From positions 95,844-159,843 of the forward strand of contig JAOQAG010000050.1 of the NCBI GenBank assembly GCA_025963715.1: a stretch of 64,000 nucleotides of DNA. The letters run 5' to 3'. Both the position numbers and the translations under genes were made by a program. Source of the stretch: Bacteroidota bacterium (lineage in GTDB: Bacteria > Bacteroidota > Bacteroidia > 2-12-FULL-35-15). Under the pieces are notes generated by a model. It ran no database searches. It was not told where the DNA came from and saw only the letters and a program-made list of their open reading frames with translations. Shown piece by piece: positions 55,456-64,000 of the stretch; the stretch's first letter is position 1, and each line of letters begins with the position of its first letter.

Positions 55456-55529
55456 TTTATTTGGAAAAAGTTTTAATCAATGACGTTCTTAAAGTAAATT
55501 CTTTTTATAGTACAAAGTTTCGGATATTC
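55456..55529. repeat. Remnant of a family-2 mobile element
   Basis: AAAAAGTTTTAATCA joined directly to ATGACGTTCTTAAAGTAAAT and GTACAAAGTTTCGGA. Compared with the full copy at 37416 the palindromic core is missing, as expected from a slip across its hairpin. A TTGAGCTTGTCGAAACATG repeat lies just upstream. Confidence 0.7.
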
Positions 55530-55626
55530 ATATAATTAGTTTAATCCATAAAAATCCGTGAATCTGTGGCTCCTGTTTTTTTCGTCCGTTAATTCTTATT
55601 AGCTTTGTACTGCAATAAACCGATCC

Positions 55627-57930
55627 ATGACTTTTTTCAGGCACACACTCCTTACGCTTCTTGTCCTTGTGTTGCTATTCTTTTCTCCAAATTCAGCGAA
55701 AGCGCAAAAGATCGGTTTGGTATTAAGTGGTGGCGCAGCCAGTGGCATTGCACACATTGGCGTGTTAAAAGCACTCGAAGAAAATCACATTCCCATCGAT
55801 TATATTACCGGAACCTCCATGGGTGCGCTCATTGGCTCGCTTTACGCGATGGGATATTCGCCCGACCAGATAGAAGTAATGATAAAAAGCGACCAGTTCA
55901 AGGATTGGTCCGAAGGCATTATCGATCAAAAATTTGCTTACTATTTTAAACGCGATGATAACAATGCATCCTGGATCTCCTTTAAATTATCGGATTCCAG
56001 TTTAACATCCCTGTTGCCCACAAATTTAATTTCACCCATCGCCATGGACTTTGGTACCATGGAAATTGCAGGCGGACCGGCTGCTGCGGCCAATTATAAT
56101 TTTGATAGTTTGTTCATTCCTTTTCGTTGCGTGGCCTCCGATATTGAATTGAAAAAATCCGTAGTATTCCGCAAAGGCGATCTGGCAGAAGCCGTGCGCG
56201 CTTCCATGTCGTACCCATTTTACATCAAACCTATTTTAGTAGATGGCAAATTGTTGTATGATGGCGGTTTGTACAATAATTTTCCGTCCAACGTTATGCT
56301 CGAGGATTTTTATCCCGATCTCATCATCGGAAGTAATGTAACCGGTAACAACCCGCCACCAAGCGAAGATGACATTTTTTCGCAGATCAAAAGCATGCTG
56401 CAAAGTAAATCCGATTACAGCATCCAGTGCGAAACCGGTGTGATCATTGAGCCGAAAACGGATGTCGGTCTTTTTAATTTTAACAACGTGGATCCCATTA
56501 TCGATAGCGGTTACGTTGCCACGATGCGTAAAATGGACCTGATCAAACAATACGTAGAGCGCAGAGTGGAGCCAATGGAGCTGGCGGCAAAACGCGAGCA
56601 CTTTAAAATGAAAGAACCGAAAGTAGTGTTCGATAAAATTTACATCGAAGGACTCAATAAAAAACAAGCCGATTATGCACAAAAAGTATTGCGGCACAAT
56701 AAAAATAAACCGGTAGAATTTGAAGATCTAAAAGAGGGATACTTCCGGCTTGCTGCGGATAGCAAGATTAAGAGCATGTATCCCAAAGCAAAATACAATC
56801 CAGTTACCGGTTATTACGATCTGTACCTGCGGGTTAAAAAAGAGCGTAACATCGTCACTTATTTCGGTGGCGATTTCTCAAACAAGCCTATCAGTGAAGG
56901 TTTTTTGGGAGTACAATACAATTACCTCGGCCGTTTTGCCGCCGGAACAATGGCCAATGCTTATTTCGGAAAATTGTACACTTCCGTAGCTGTAAAAACA
57001 CGTTTTGATTTCCCCTTCAAAACACCCATTTACATTGAGCCTGATTTTGTATGGAACAAATGGGATTATTACAAAAGCAGTAATGCCTTTTTGCAGGATG
57101 TAAAACCTGCGTACCTGCTGCAATCCGAGATGTATGGCGACCTGAATGTGGGTTTCCCGACCGGTAAAAAAGGCCGCATCGTAACCGGTGCAGGTTATGC
57201 CGTGTTAACCGACCGTTATTACCAAACGCAGAATTTTAGCCAGCAGGATACTGCCGATCGTACCGATTTTAATGTGTTTACAGCGCAGGCGTATTATGAG
57301 ATCAATTCACTTAACAGGAAACAATACGCCAACCAGGGTGAATACCTGAATTTTAAAATACGTTATGTAAATGGCGAGGAGATCAACACACCCGGCTCTA
57401 CCACTGTGATAGATACCCTTACCAAATACAAAAATTACCACGAGTGGGTAACGTTCAAGCTTACCGGTGAGCGGTATTTCAACCGCCGTGGAACCTTAAA
57501 GATCGGGCTTTTTGGCGAAGGTGCATATTCCACGCAAACCTTATTTAATAATTATACATCCAGTATTTTATCGGCCCCCGCTTTTCAGCCTACGCCGGAC
57601 AGTAAAACACTCTTCCTCGAAAATTACCGCACGCATAAATATTTAGCAGGCGGATTAAAATTTGTGGTAAACGTGCGCAAAAACATTGAGCTGCGCGTTG
57701 AAGCCTATATTTTCCAGCCATACCAGGCACTTATAAAAACCACCGATTTGAAAGTAGCCTACGGAAAGCCATTTGCGCTTCAGCATTATATCGGCACCGG
57801 CGCTATTGTTTGGCACACACCGGTTGGCCCGATGTCGCTTAGCGTAAATTACTACGACCAGGTAAAAGATCCTTTTTCCATCCTGTTCCATTTCGGATTC
57901 ATTATGTTTAACAAACGGGCGCTGGAGTAG
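55627..57930 (+). CDS. Patatin-like phospholipase with C-terminal outer-membrane barrel (PlpD-like)
   Basis: 767 residues with a signal peptide (1 to about 26). Patatin domain: oxyanion loop LVLSGGAASGIAHIGVL, nucleophile GTSMGALIGSLYA, catalytic Asp in YDGGLYNNFP. Then a POTRA-like stretch (from about 330, EPKVVFDKIYIEGLNKKQ) and a 16-strand-type barrel of the surface-antigen (Bac_surface_Ag) family to the C-terminal FIMFNKRALE. It probably exposes a lipase at the cell surface as in type Vd secretion. The -7-like TAGCTTTG is at 55600. Confidence 0.9.
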   Translation: MTFFRHTLLTLLVLVLLFFSPNSAKAQKIGLVLSGGAASGIAHIGVLKALEENHIPIDYITGTSMGALIGSLYAMGYSPDQIEVMIKSDQFKDWSEGIIDQKFAYYFKRDDNNASWISFKLSDSSLTSLLPTNLISPIAMDFGTMEIAGGPAAAANYNFDSLFIPFRCVASDIELKKSVVFRKGDLAEAVRASMSYPFYIKPILVDGKLLYDGGLYNNFPSNVMLEDFYPDLIIGSNVTGNNPPPSEDDIFSQIKSMLQSKSDYSIQCETGVIIEPKTDVGLFNFNNVDPIIDSGYVATMRKMDLIKQYVERRVEPMELAAKREHFKMKEPKVVFDKIYIEGLNKKQADYAQKVLRHNKNKPVEFEDLKEGYFRLAADSKIKSMYPKAKYNPVTGYYDLYLRVKKERNIVTYFGGDFSNKPISEGFLGVQYNYLGRFAAGTMANAYFGKLYTSVAVKTRFDFPFKTPIYIEPDFVWNKWDYYKSSNAFLQDVKPAYLLQSEMYGDLNVGFPTGKKGRIVTGAGYAVLTDRYYQTQNFSQQDTADRTDFNVFTAQAYYEINSLNRKQYANQGEYLNFKIRYVNGEEINTPGSTTVIDTLTKYKNYHEWVTFKLTGERYFNRRGTLKIGLFGEGAYSTQTLFNNYTSSILSAPAFQPTPDSKTLFLENYRTHKYLAGGLKFVVNVRKNIELRVEAYIFQPYQALIKTTDLKVAYGKPFALQHYIGTGAIVWHTPVGPMSLSVNYYDQVKDPFSILFHFGFIMFNKRALE

Positions 57931-58357
57931 TTTTTTGCCACAGATTCACAGATTTTATTTTAAACAATCTTAAATATTTTATTGTTTTATTGAACGTGTT
58001 GTTTCTTGTGTATCCCCTGCAAGGGCTTTTTTGTCCCTGGCAGGGGTAGAGTAAGCGGTTAGTACGTCTGCCTTAAATACTTTATTATTTATTGAACGTG
58101 TTGTTTCTTGTGTATCCCCTGCAAGGGCTTTTTTGTCCCTGGCAGGGGTAGAATAAGCGGTTAGTACGTCGGCTTGTTATAATATTGTACAATGATGCTA
58201 AGAACAGCAACAAATACATCCTGCTAACATTTATGAGATCCCGGGTCGGCGCCCGGGATGACAACTTCGTAAGAAGATGTGTTTCGTACACGCAGCATCT
58301 GCGCACAGCACATCAGCAATCTGCACATCAATAATCAGCAATCTGCACATCATTTCC
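57931..58357. repeat. Intergenic repeat region with a tandem duplication
   Basis: An 83-bp or so block (about 57986-58068) containing the hairpin CCCCTGCAAGGGC...CCCTGGCAGGGG is repeated at 58088-58170 (period 102 bp). Then a half GATCCCGGGTCGGCGCCCGG palindrome (58231-58256) and two ATCAGCAATCTGCACATCA units (58312-58351). A half CCACAGATTCACAGATTTT arm lies at 57938. No gene. Confidence 0.8.
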
Positions 58358-58364
58358 CCCGCGT

Positions 58365-58395
58365 TTTGATATTTAGTATAAATTACCTAAGTTTG
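58365..58395 (+). promoter_or_regulatory. Bacteroidota-type promoter of hppA
   Basis: TTTG at 58365-58368 and TAAGTTTG at 58388-58395 with a 19-base spacer: a full match to TTTG/TAnnTTTG. Predicts a leader of about 90 nt before the ATG at 58492. Confidence 0.75.
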
Positions 58396-58491
58396 CAACC
58401 GTTTTAATCGAATGTAGGATTTAAGTATTTGATTATCAGTAAAATAAATACGCACGAAACAAACAACAAAACAACCAACAAACAATAAAAT

Positions 58492-60852
58492 ATGAATAAC
58501 ATCATTTATTTAGTTCCCGCTTTAGGGATTTTAGGATTGATCGTAATGGCAATTAAGTCGGCTTGGGTTAGCAAGCAGGATGCCGGTGATAAAAATATGC
58601 AGGAGCTTGCAGGCTATATTGCCGACGGTGCAATGGCATTTTTGAAAGCAGAATGGAAAGTACTGAGTGTATTCGTTGTATTTGCAGCAGCATTGTTGGC
58701 TTATTCCGGAACAGTACATGAAATTCACGGGAAAGAAATTCACTCCAGCTGGGTGATCTGTATTGCATTCATTATTGGTGCTGTATTTTCAGCAACCGCA
58801 GGATATATTGGTATGCGTGTAGCTACCAAAGCAAACGTACGTACCACACAAGCGGCACGTACAAGTCTGAAACAAGCACTAAAAGTATCCTTCACCGGCG
58901 GTTCCGTAATGGGCCTTGGCGTTGCAGGTTTAGCTGTGCTTGGATTGGGTGGCTTGTTCATCGTGTTCTTAAAAATGTTTAATGTAATGGGGCCTGAAGG
59001 TCTTGACAGAGATCACATGAAAATGGCGATCGAAGTATTAACAGGTTTCTCATTGGGAGCAGAATCCATCGCATTGTTTGCACGTGTGGGTGGCGGTATT
59101 TATACAAAAGCTGCCGATGTGGGAGCGGATTTAGTTGGTAAAGTAGAAGCGGGAATCCCTGAGGATGACGTTCGTAACCCTGCTACTATTGCCGATAACG
59201 TAGGTGATAACGTAGGTGACGTTGCAGGTATGGGCGCCGATTTGTTCGGATCGTATGTTGCAACTATTTTGGCAACAATGGTATTAGGACAGGAAATTGT
59301 TGTAACAGATGCATTTGGCGGTATGTCGCCAATCTTATTGCCAATGGTGATCTGCGGTTTAGGGATTGTTTTCTCTATCATCGGAACATTCTTCGTAAGA
59401 ATTAAAGATGATAAATCAAATGTTCAAACCGCGTTGAACTTAGGAAACTGGTCTTCGGTAATTTTAACAGTGATCTCCTCTTATTTTATTGTAATGTGGA
59501 TGTTACCGGCAAAATTAATGTTGCGTGACGTTGCATTTTCAAACCTGGATGTATTCTGGGCAATCGTTGTAGGATCCGTAGTAGGAGCCATCATGAGCAT
59601 TGTTACCGAATATTATACAGCAATGGGAAAAGGCCCTGTTAATTCAATTATTCAGCAATCCTCCACCGGGCACGCTACCAATATCATTGGTGGTTTATCC
59701 GTAGGGATGAAATCTACCGTTATTCCAATCTTAACACTGGCAGGCGGTATCATGGCATCGTTTCATTTTGCAGGCTTATATGGAGTTGCTATCGCAGCAG
59801 CAGGTATGATGGCAACTACAGCAATGCAGTTAGCGATCGATGCATTTGGCCCTATCGCGGATAACGCTGGTGGTATTGCCGAAATGAGCCAGTTGCCTCC
59901 TGAAGTACGTGAGCGTACGGATAACCTGGATGCTGTTGGTAACACTACTGCAGCAACCGGAAAAGGATTTGCAATTGCATCTGCAGCATTAACTTCTCTT
60001 GCATTATTTGCAGCATTTGTTGGTATTGCAGGTATTTCTCACATTGATATTTACAAAGCAAACGTGCTTGCAGGTTTATTTGTAGGCGGTATGATCCCGT
60101 TCATTTTCTCCGCATTGTGTATCCAGGCAGTTGGTAAAGCGGCCATGGACATGGTACAGGAAGTACGTCGCCAGTTCCGCGAAATTCCGGGAATTATGGA
60201 ATACAAAGCAAAACCGGAATACGAAAAATGTGTGGCTATTTCTACCAAAGCATCTCTCCGCGAAATGATGATGCCGGGAGCAATTGCACTGATCACGCCG
60301 GTACTTGTTGGTTTCACATTCGGGCCCGAAGTATTGGGAGGTTTACTGGCAGGCGTTACCGTATCAGGTGTATTGATGGGAATTTTCCAAAGCAATGCAG
60401 GTGGTGCATGGGACAATGCTAAAAAATCATTCGAAAAAGGAGTAATGATCAACGGCGAAATGTTCTACAAAAAATCAGAGCCGCACAAAGCTTCTGTAAC
60501 TGGCGATACTGTTGGAGATCCGTTCAAAGATACATCCGGACCATCCATGAACATCCTGATCAAATTAATGTCGATCGTTTCCCTGGTAATTGCTCCATAC
60601 ATTGCAGTTGTAGAAAGCCCTGAAGCAGGAATGCCTCATTGTGGAATGGAAATGAAAGAATGTACAATGGGAATGAACCCAAAATGCGATATGCAGAAAT
60701 GTATGAGCATGACCAAAGAAGAATGCGCAAAATATTGTGATTCGGTTGGTTGTACAGCTGAACAAAAAGCGATGTGCGTGGAACATGCCGGAACTGCAGA
60801 AGGAAAAGCCTGCTGCAAAGACAAAGGCGCCTGCACCGAAAAACACGAATAA
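58492..60852 (+). CDS. hppA: Membrane-bound ion-translocating pyrophosphatase with Cys-rich C-terminal tail
   Basis: 786 residues, about 16 membrane helices. The hallmark [25 protein letters not shown] loop is present as [12 protein letters not shown]...[17 protein letters not shown], with [18 protein letters not shown]; Ala at this spot suggests the K+-dependent class. The last 79 residues (from [13 protein letters not shown]) hold 11 Cys plus Met and His and are not part of the enzyme; they would lie outside the cytoplasm. It uses PPi hydrolysis to pump H+ or Na+. Confidence 0.95.
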   Translation: MNNIIYLVPALGILGLIVMAIKSAWVSKQDAGDKNMQELAGYIADGAMAFLKAEWKVLSVFVVFAAALLAYSGTVHEIHGKEIHSSWVICIAFIIGAVFSATAGYIGMRVATKANVRTTQAARTSLKQALKVSFTGGSVMGLGVAGLAVLGLGGLFIVFLKMFNVMGPEGLDRDHMKMAIEVLTGFSLGAESIALFARVGGGIYTKAADVGADLVGKVEAGIPEDDVRNPATIADNVGDNVGDVAGMGADLFGSYVATILATMVLGQEIVVTDAFGGMSPILLPMVICGLGIVFSIIGTFFVRIKDDKSNVQTALNLGNWSSVILTVISSYFIVMWMLPAKLMLRDVAFSNLDVFWAIVVGSVVGAIMSIVTEYYTAMGKGPVNSIIQQSSTGHATNIIGGLSVGMKSTVIPILTLAGGIMASFHFAGLYGVAIAAAGMMATTAMQLAIDAFGPIADNAGGIAEMSQLPPEVRERTDNLDAVGNTTAATGKGFAIASAALTSLALFAAFVGIAGISHIDIYKANVLAGLFVGGMIPFIFSALCIQAVGKAAMDMVQEVRRQFREIPGIMEYKAKPEYEKCVAISTKASLREMMMPGAIALITPVLVGFTFGPEVLGGLLAGVTVSGVLMGIFQSNAGGAWDNAKKSFEKGVMINGEMFYKKSEPHKASVTGDTVGDPFKDTSGPSMNILIKLMSIVSLVIAPYIAVVESPEAGMPHCGMEMKECTMGMNPKCDMQKCMSMTKEECAKYCDSVGCTAEQKAMCVEHAGTAEGKACCKDKGACTEKHE

Positions 60853-60872
60853 AAATTTCAATACATAAGATC

Positions 60873-60905
60873 AACGCCACACAAATTTGTGTGGCGTTCT
60901 TTTTT
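60873..60905 (+). terminator. Rho-independent terminator of hppA
   Basis: Perfect stem AACGCCACACAAA/TTTGTGTGGCGTT followed by CTTTTTT. Confidence 0.93.
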
Positions 60906-60922
60906 ACATTAAAAATGTTTTT

Positions 60923-61453
60923 ATGATGCGCCGGATCCCTTTCGTAATTGTAGTTGCCATCGTTTTGATGGTTGTTTGCTGTAAAACAGGCGGCACCAGC
61001 ATTGTGCTGTTTGAAGACAAAGCGGAGGTGAAATTTACCGTTAATTCTGCCTGCCGGAATTCCGCCATACTTCCGTTGGCAAATGAAACCGGCTTAAAAA
61101 GCAATGTGCAATCCTATGCCGCTTCCGCGATCAAAAATCTGAAATTCAAAACCAATTCTTCCCTCGAAAAATCCACCTGCCGGATCAGCCGGATCGAGAT
61201 GATCATCACGGAAACGTGCGAGGCAGCTAAACCAGATGGAAATCCGCCATCGCTAAAGCTGAAGCAAAAGCTCAGTTTGGAAAACACCGTTACCAAACAG
61301 GTGTACAGCTTTGAAACCGACACGATCATTAACAACCAAAAGCTAAACCCCGGCCAGCTGGCAGTAAAAAAGGTGAATTATGAGGCGTATTTTCAGCCGC
61401 TTACCGACCGGAATTTTAAGAAAGCAAAGACATTTTTTTCTAAGAAGAAATAA
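60923..61453 (+). CDS. Hypothetical lipoprotein
   Basis: 176 residues from the first ATG of MMRRIPF at 60923; an earlier frame start at 60887 falls in the terminator. The hydrophobic N-terminus ends in VVCCKTGG, a possible lipobox. The remainder is beta-rich with polar/basic character (KFTVNSACRNSAILPLANETG) and two or three cysteines. No family recognised. No neighbours on the same transcript upstream; the adhesin gene has its own promoter-like box. Confidence 0.65.
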   Translation: MMRRIPFVIVVAIVLMVVCCKTGGTSIVLFEDKAEVKFTVNSACRNSAILPLANETGLKSNVQSYAASAIKNLKFKTNSSLEKSTCRISRIEMIITETCEAAKPDGNPPSLKLKQKLSLENTVTKQVYSFETDTIINNQKLNPGQLAVKKVNYEAYFQPLTDRNFKKAKTFFSKKK

Positions 61454-61524
61454 TGTATATTTGTCGCCGAAATACGAAAAATAAAGTATGAATACTCCTA
61501 AACTACAAACTAAAAAATAATATC

Positions 61525-63702
61525 ATGAAAAAAATTTTACTTTCAGTCATTGCCATTACAGCAATGTATAATGCACAAGCGCAGGTTGTGTTTTATGAAG
61601 ATTTTGACGGTATTTCCGGACCCACTGCTGGCGGCCCCGGAACATACAGTTTCCCAACAGGCTGGACACTGGCCAACGTGGATAACCATACCGTTAACTC
61701 GTCGGTTTCCTATATGACTGCGGCATGGATCAGGCGTGAGGATTTTGCAAACAATGTGCTGGATTCTGCAGCATTCAGCACTTCCTGGTATTCTGCTCCA
61801 GCTGCATCCGACGACTGGATGATAACTCCTGCGATCGGGCCTTTGCCTGCAAACGTAGTATTATCATGGAATGCGCTTGCATACGATCCGGCTTACCCGG
61901 ATGGTTATGAAGTACGTATCATGACTACCGCACCAACCGGTGGAACCGGAGTTCTTGGTAATCTTGTTTCTGCTTCCACTGTTTTGTTTTCCACAACAGG
62001 TGAAAATGCGGCATGGACCGCAAGAACCGTAAATTTGGCTGCATATGCAGGTCAAACAGTTTATATCTCTTACCGTAACAATGCAAATGATAAATTCTTA
62101 TTACTGATCGATGATGTGAAGCTGGAAGTACAGGCTCCTTTCGATGCAAAATTAAATTCGGTAGACTCCATTCCTGAATACACCATCATCCCTAAAAATC
62201 AGGTGACGAATATGCCAACGGGAGCTACCGTTAGCAACAACGGTGTAAACGCGATCACCAATGTGGGATTGAGATTAAATGTATACAACAGTGCGTTGAC
62301 GCAGATCTATACCGGTACGGGAGCAACAACTGTTGCATCTCTTGCACCGGGTGCTACCACGCAGGTAAGTGCCGGTAATTATTCACTTCCAGCCATTCCT
62401 GATACCTATTATTTCCAATATGTGGTAACACATACAGAGGCTGATAGCTATGCTGCAAATGATACCATGTACAGCACACCGATCACAGTAAGTGATTCGA
62501 TATATGCACGCGACAATGGTACCGTTACAGGCTCATTGGGAATTGGTGCCGGTAACGGTGGTTTCCTTGGCCAGCAATACATGGTGTACAATACGGCAGC
62601 GTTGACCTCAATTTCGTATTACATAACAAGAGGATATACAGGCACAAAAACATCTGCTGTGTTATGGAACATGTCCGGTGGCGTACCAACAACAGTTGCT
62701 GCTGTAACCGATACTATTTTATATCCGGATGATTCTGCACGTTTTTACACATTGCCAATTCATGGCGGACCTGCAGCTCTTGCTCCGGGCATGTATGCTG
62801 TTACTGCCGTAGAATACGACAGTACGCTTGCATTAGGACAAGCAAGCGGTATCTTCAAAGCAGGAACAACCTGGGTAAACTGGCCTACGAGCCCGCTTGG
62901 CGGCTGGGCACACAATGAAGCATTCGGTACGTCTTTTTCCAAACCGTATGTGATCCGTTTGAATTTAGGGCCTGATTGTTCTACCTTCTCGGTGATGGCA
63001 TCTTCTGCCGGTTCTGCAACCTGCGGCACTTGCGCTGATGGTTCTGCATCCTCTTCTTTAACAGGCGGTACAAGTCCGTTTACCTATGCATGGTCGTCAG
63101 GCGGAACAGCTGCTACAGAAACAGGGTTAGCTCCGGGTGTGTATACGGTAGTTGTTACAGATGCTAACGGATGTGCAAAAACAGATACGGTAAATATTAA
63201 CAACAATTGTACTTCGTTCTCCGCAACAGCAACTGCAGTAGATGCAAGCTGCGGCACTTGTGCGGATGGAACTGCTACGGCAACTGTTGTTGGCAGTGCA
63301 ACTGCTACCTACGTTTGGACACCTTCGGGACAAACAACCGTAACTGCAACAGGGTTACTTCCGGGTACCTATACTGTAACTGTTATGGATGGTACTTGCT
63401 CAACAAATGCAACTACTACGGTAAGCTTTAGCACTTCTATCAAAGAAAATTCGATCAGCGCAAGCACTACTATTTATCCTAATCCGGGTAAAGATGTATT
63501 TACGGTTCACATTCCGGAAGAATTCGGAGCAGAAACGCAAATCACTGTATTCAACTATTTAGGAGAAACGGTTTATGCAAAAATGATCAACAGCTTTGGA
63601 AACAAAGAAGTAAATCTTTCGGGATTACCTTCCGGTAAATATTCAGTAAGATTTACAAGTACCAAATACACGGTAAACAAAAATCTGACGATCATTAAAT
63701 AG
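61525..63702 (+). CDS. Large secreted adhesin-like protein with SprB repeats and T9SS domain
   Basis: 725 residues with a signal peptide (1-19). Residues about 20-205 are a cleaved-adhesin/choice-of-anchor type lectin fold (VFYEDFDGISGP, SDDWMITPAIGPLP, AYAGQTVYISYRNN...LLIDDVKLEV). A CARDB-like middle part follows, then two SprB-type repeats with CGTCADGSASSSLTGGTSPF and CGTCADGTATATVV and GLxPGxYTVxVxDxxG. The C-terminus (TIYPNPGKDVFTVHIP...KYSVRFTSTKYTVNKNLTIIK) is a T9SS type A domain. Probably surface adhesion. Confidence 0.9.
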   Translation: MKKILLSVIAITAMYNAQAQVVFYEDFDGISGPTAGGPGTYSFPTGWTLANVDNHTVNSSVSYMTAAWIRREDFANNVLDSAAFSTSWYSAPAASDDWMITPAIGPLPANVVLSWNALAYDPAYPDGYEVRIMTTAPTGGTGVLGNLVSASTVLFSTTGENAAWTARTVNLAAYAGQTVYISYRNNANDKFLLLIDDVKLEVQAPFDAKLNSVDSIPEYTIIPKNQVTNMPTGATVSNNGVNAITNVGLRLNVYNSALTQIYTGTGATTVASLAPGATTQVSAGNYSLPAIPDTYYFQYVVTHTEADSYAANDTMYSTPITVSDSIYARDNGTVTGSLGIGAGNGGFLGQQYMVYNTAALTSISYYITRGYTGTKTSAVLWNMSGGVPTTVAAVTDTILYPDDSARFYTLPIHGGPAALAPGMYAVTAVEYDSTLALGQASGIFKAGTTWVNWPTSPLGGWAHNEAFGTSFSKPYVIRLNLGPDCSTFSVMASSAGSATCGTCADGSASSSLTGGTSPFTYAWSSGGTAATETGLAPGVYTVVVTDANGCAKTDTVNINNNCTSFSATATAVDASCGTCADGTATATVVGSATATYVWTPSGQTTVTATGLLPGTYTVTVMDGTCSTNATTTVSFSTSIKENSISASTTIYPNPGKDVFTVHIPEEFGAETQITVFNYLGETVYAKMINSFGNKEVNLSGLPSGKYSVRFTSTKYTVNKNLTIIK

Positions 63703-63743
63703 AGATTAGATTTGAGATGTTGGAGCTGAAACTCCGATAGATA

Positions 63744-63778
63744 AAAAAAGCTTCCTGTAAAAGGGAAGCTTTTTTGGT
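63744..63778 (+). terminator. Rho-independent terminator of the adhesin gene
   Basis: Arms AAAAAAGCTTCC/GGAAGCTTTTTT, 8-base loop. Confidence 0.92.
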
Positions 63779-63917
63779 TTATAGATCTGCCTGTTGATCC
63801 GCCCAGGGAAGCTACTCAGACGATGGAAACAGAAAGCATGATCGGGGCATTAAAAATGGCTAATGGCAATTAAAAAAAAGTCATTTAGAAAAAAGAATAA
63901 TTTTTTCTAAAAAAAAG

Positions 63918-63947
63918 TTTGCAGATTAAAAAAGTTTAGTACTTTTG
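63918..63947 (+). promoter_or_regulatory. Strong promoter reading out of the right edge
   Basis: TTTG (63918-63921), 18-base spacer, TACTTTTG (63940-63947), followed by GCAACCCGCTTTAAAGGAAG. The promoter, then a purine-rich leader with no ORF before the edge, suggests an RNA gene (rRNA or tRNA) beyond position 64000, although an mRNA cannot be excluded. Confidence 0.6.
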
Positions 63948-64000
63948 CAACCCGCTTTAAAGGAAGTGGTTGTTCATAGAGGGGAAGAAGGAGAGTGGGG

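Noticed and set aside
18505..58256. The GTCATCCCGGG palindromes as a possible CRISPR array
   Set aside because: They are palindromic, scattered singly or in inverted pairs, with no regular spacing, no unique spacers and no cas genes. They are better explained as dispersed elements.
63900..64000. Start of an rRNA operon
   Set aside because: The promoter is convincing, but no rRNA sequence is reached before the edge, so only a promoter is called.

Overview
The window comes from a member of the Bacteroidota. Three things point there. Several secreted proteins end in type IX secretion (T9SS) sorting domains. A PorZ-like T9SS component lies next to recO. The best promoters have the Bacteroidota form, TTTG, about 19 bases, then TAnnTTTG. 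Ku/LigD, PepT, NamZ, a membrane pyrophosphatase and SprB-type repeats fit a free-living member, perhaps of the Chitinophagales or Sphingobacteriales; the order cannot be fixed from the sequence alone.

Layout. 1-3.5 kb: tripartite RND efflux operon on the minus strand, with the pump cut by the window edge. 4.1-7.6 kb: Ku and LigD (bacterial NHEJ). 8.1-11.1 kb: two AT-rich genes (a soluble unknown and a 7-helix membrane protein) joined to a histidine kinase and a NarL-type regulator. 11.1-12.0 kb: a methyltransferase and tRNA-Arg(CCG). 12.2-21.5 kb: PorZ-like protein, RecO, a T9SS-tagged cupredoxin, M42 peptidase, TPR protein, M1 aminopeptidase and a DUF4421-like protein. 21.9-29.3 kb (minus): PBP1C, a fatty-acid hydroxylase-type enzyme, a T9SS cargo protein, and a phosphatase-TPR-sulfotransferase fusion. 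29.5-38.3 kb: HU, PepT, cyclophilin, topoisomerase III and small conserved genes. 38.4-46.6 kb: RRM protein, GNAT enzyme, serine hydrolase, coiled-coil lipoprotein, esterase, SRPBCC/GyrI protein and an ABC exporter. 46.9-50 kb (minus): NamZ, a pentapeptide-repeat protein and a frameshifted SRPBCC gene. 50.3-63.7 kb: LolC/E-like permease, cystathionine beta-synthase, BtuF-like protein, patatin with an outer-membrane barrel, membrane pyrophosphatase with a Cys-rich tail, and a large T9SS adhesin. A strong promoter points out of the right edge.

The least ordinary part is what lies between the genes. Intergenic spaces are packed with dispersed palindromic and short-unit repeats. Two sets look like small non-autonomous mobile elements. 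One (about 131-193 bp) has GGTTATGTTGTAG-type terminal inverted repeats and 8-11 bp target duplications. The other (about 185 bp) has TCCGAAACTTT.TACCA termini. One of the first kind sits inside another repeat. A further repeat family appears to have entered, in frame, the coding sequence of the BtuF-like protein. Recurrent modules are often joined by a TCACACAGC-like linker. No transposase, CRISPR array, prophage or rRNA gene was seen.
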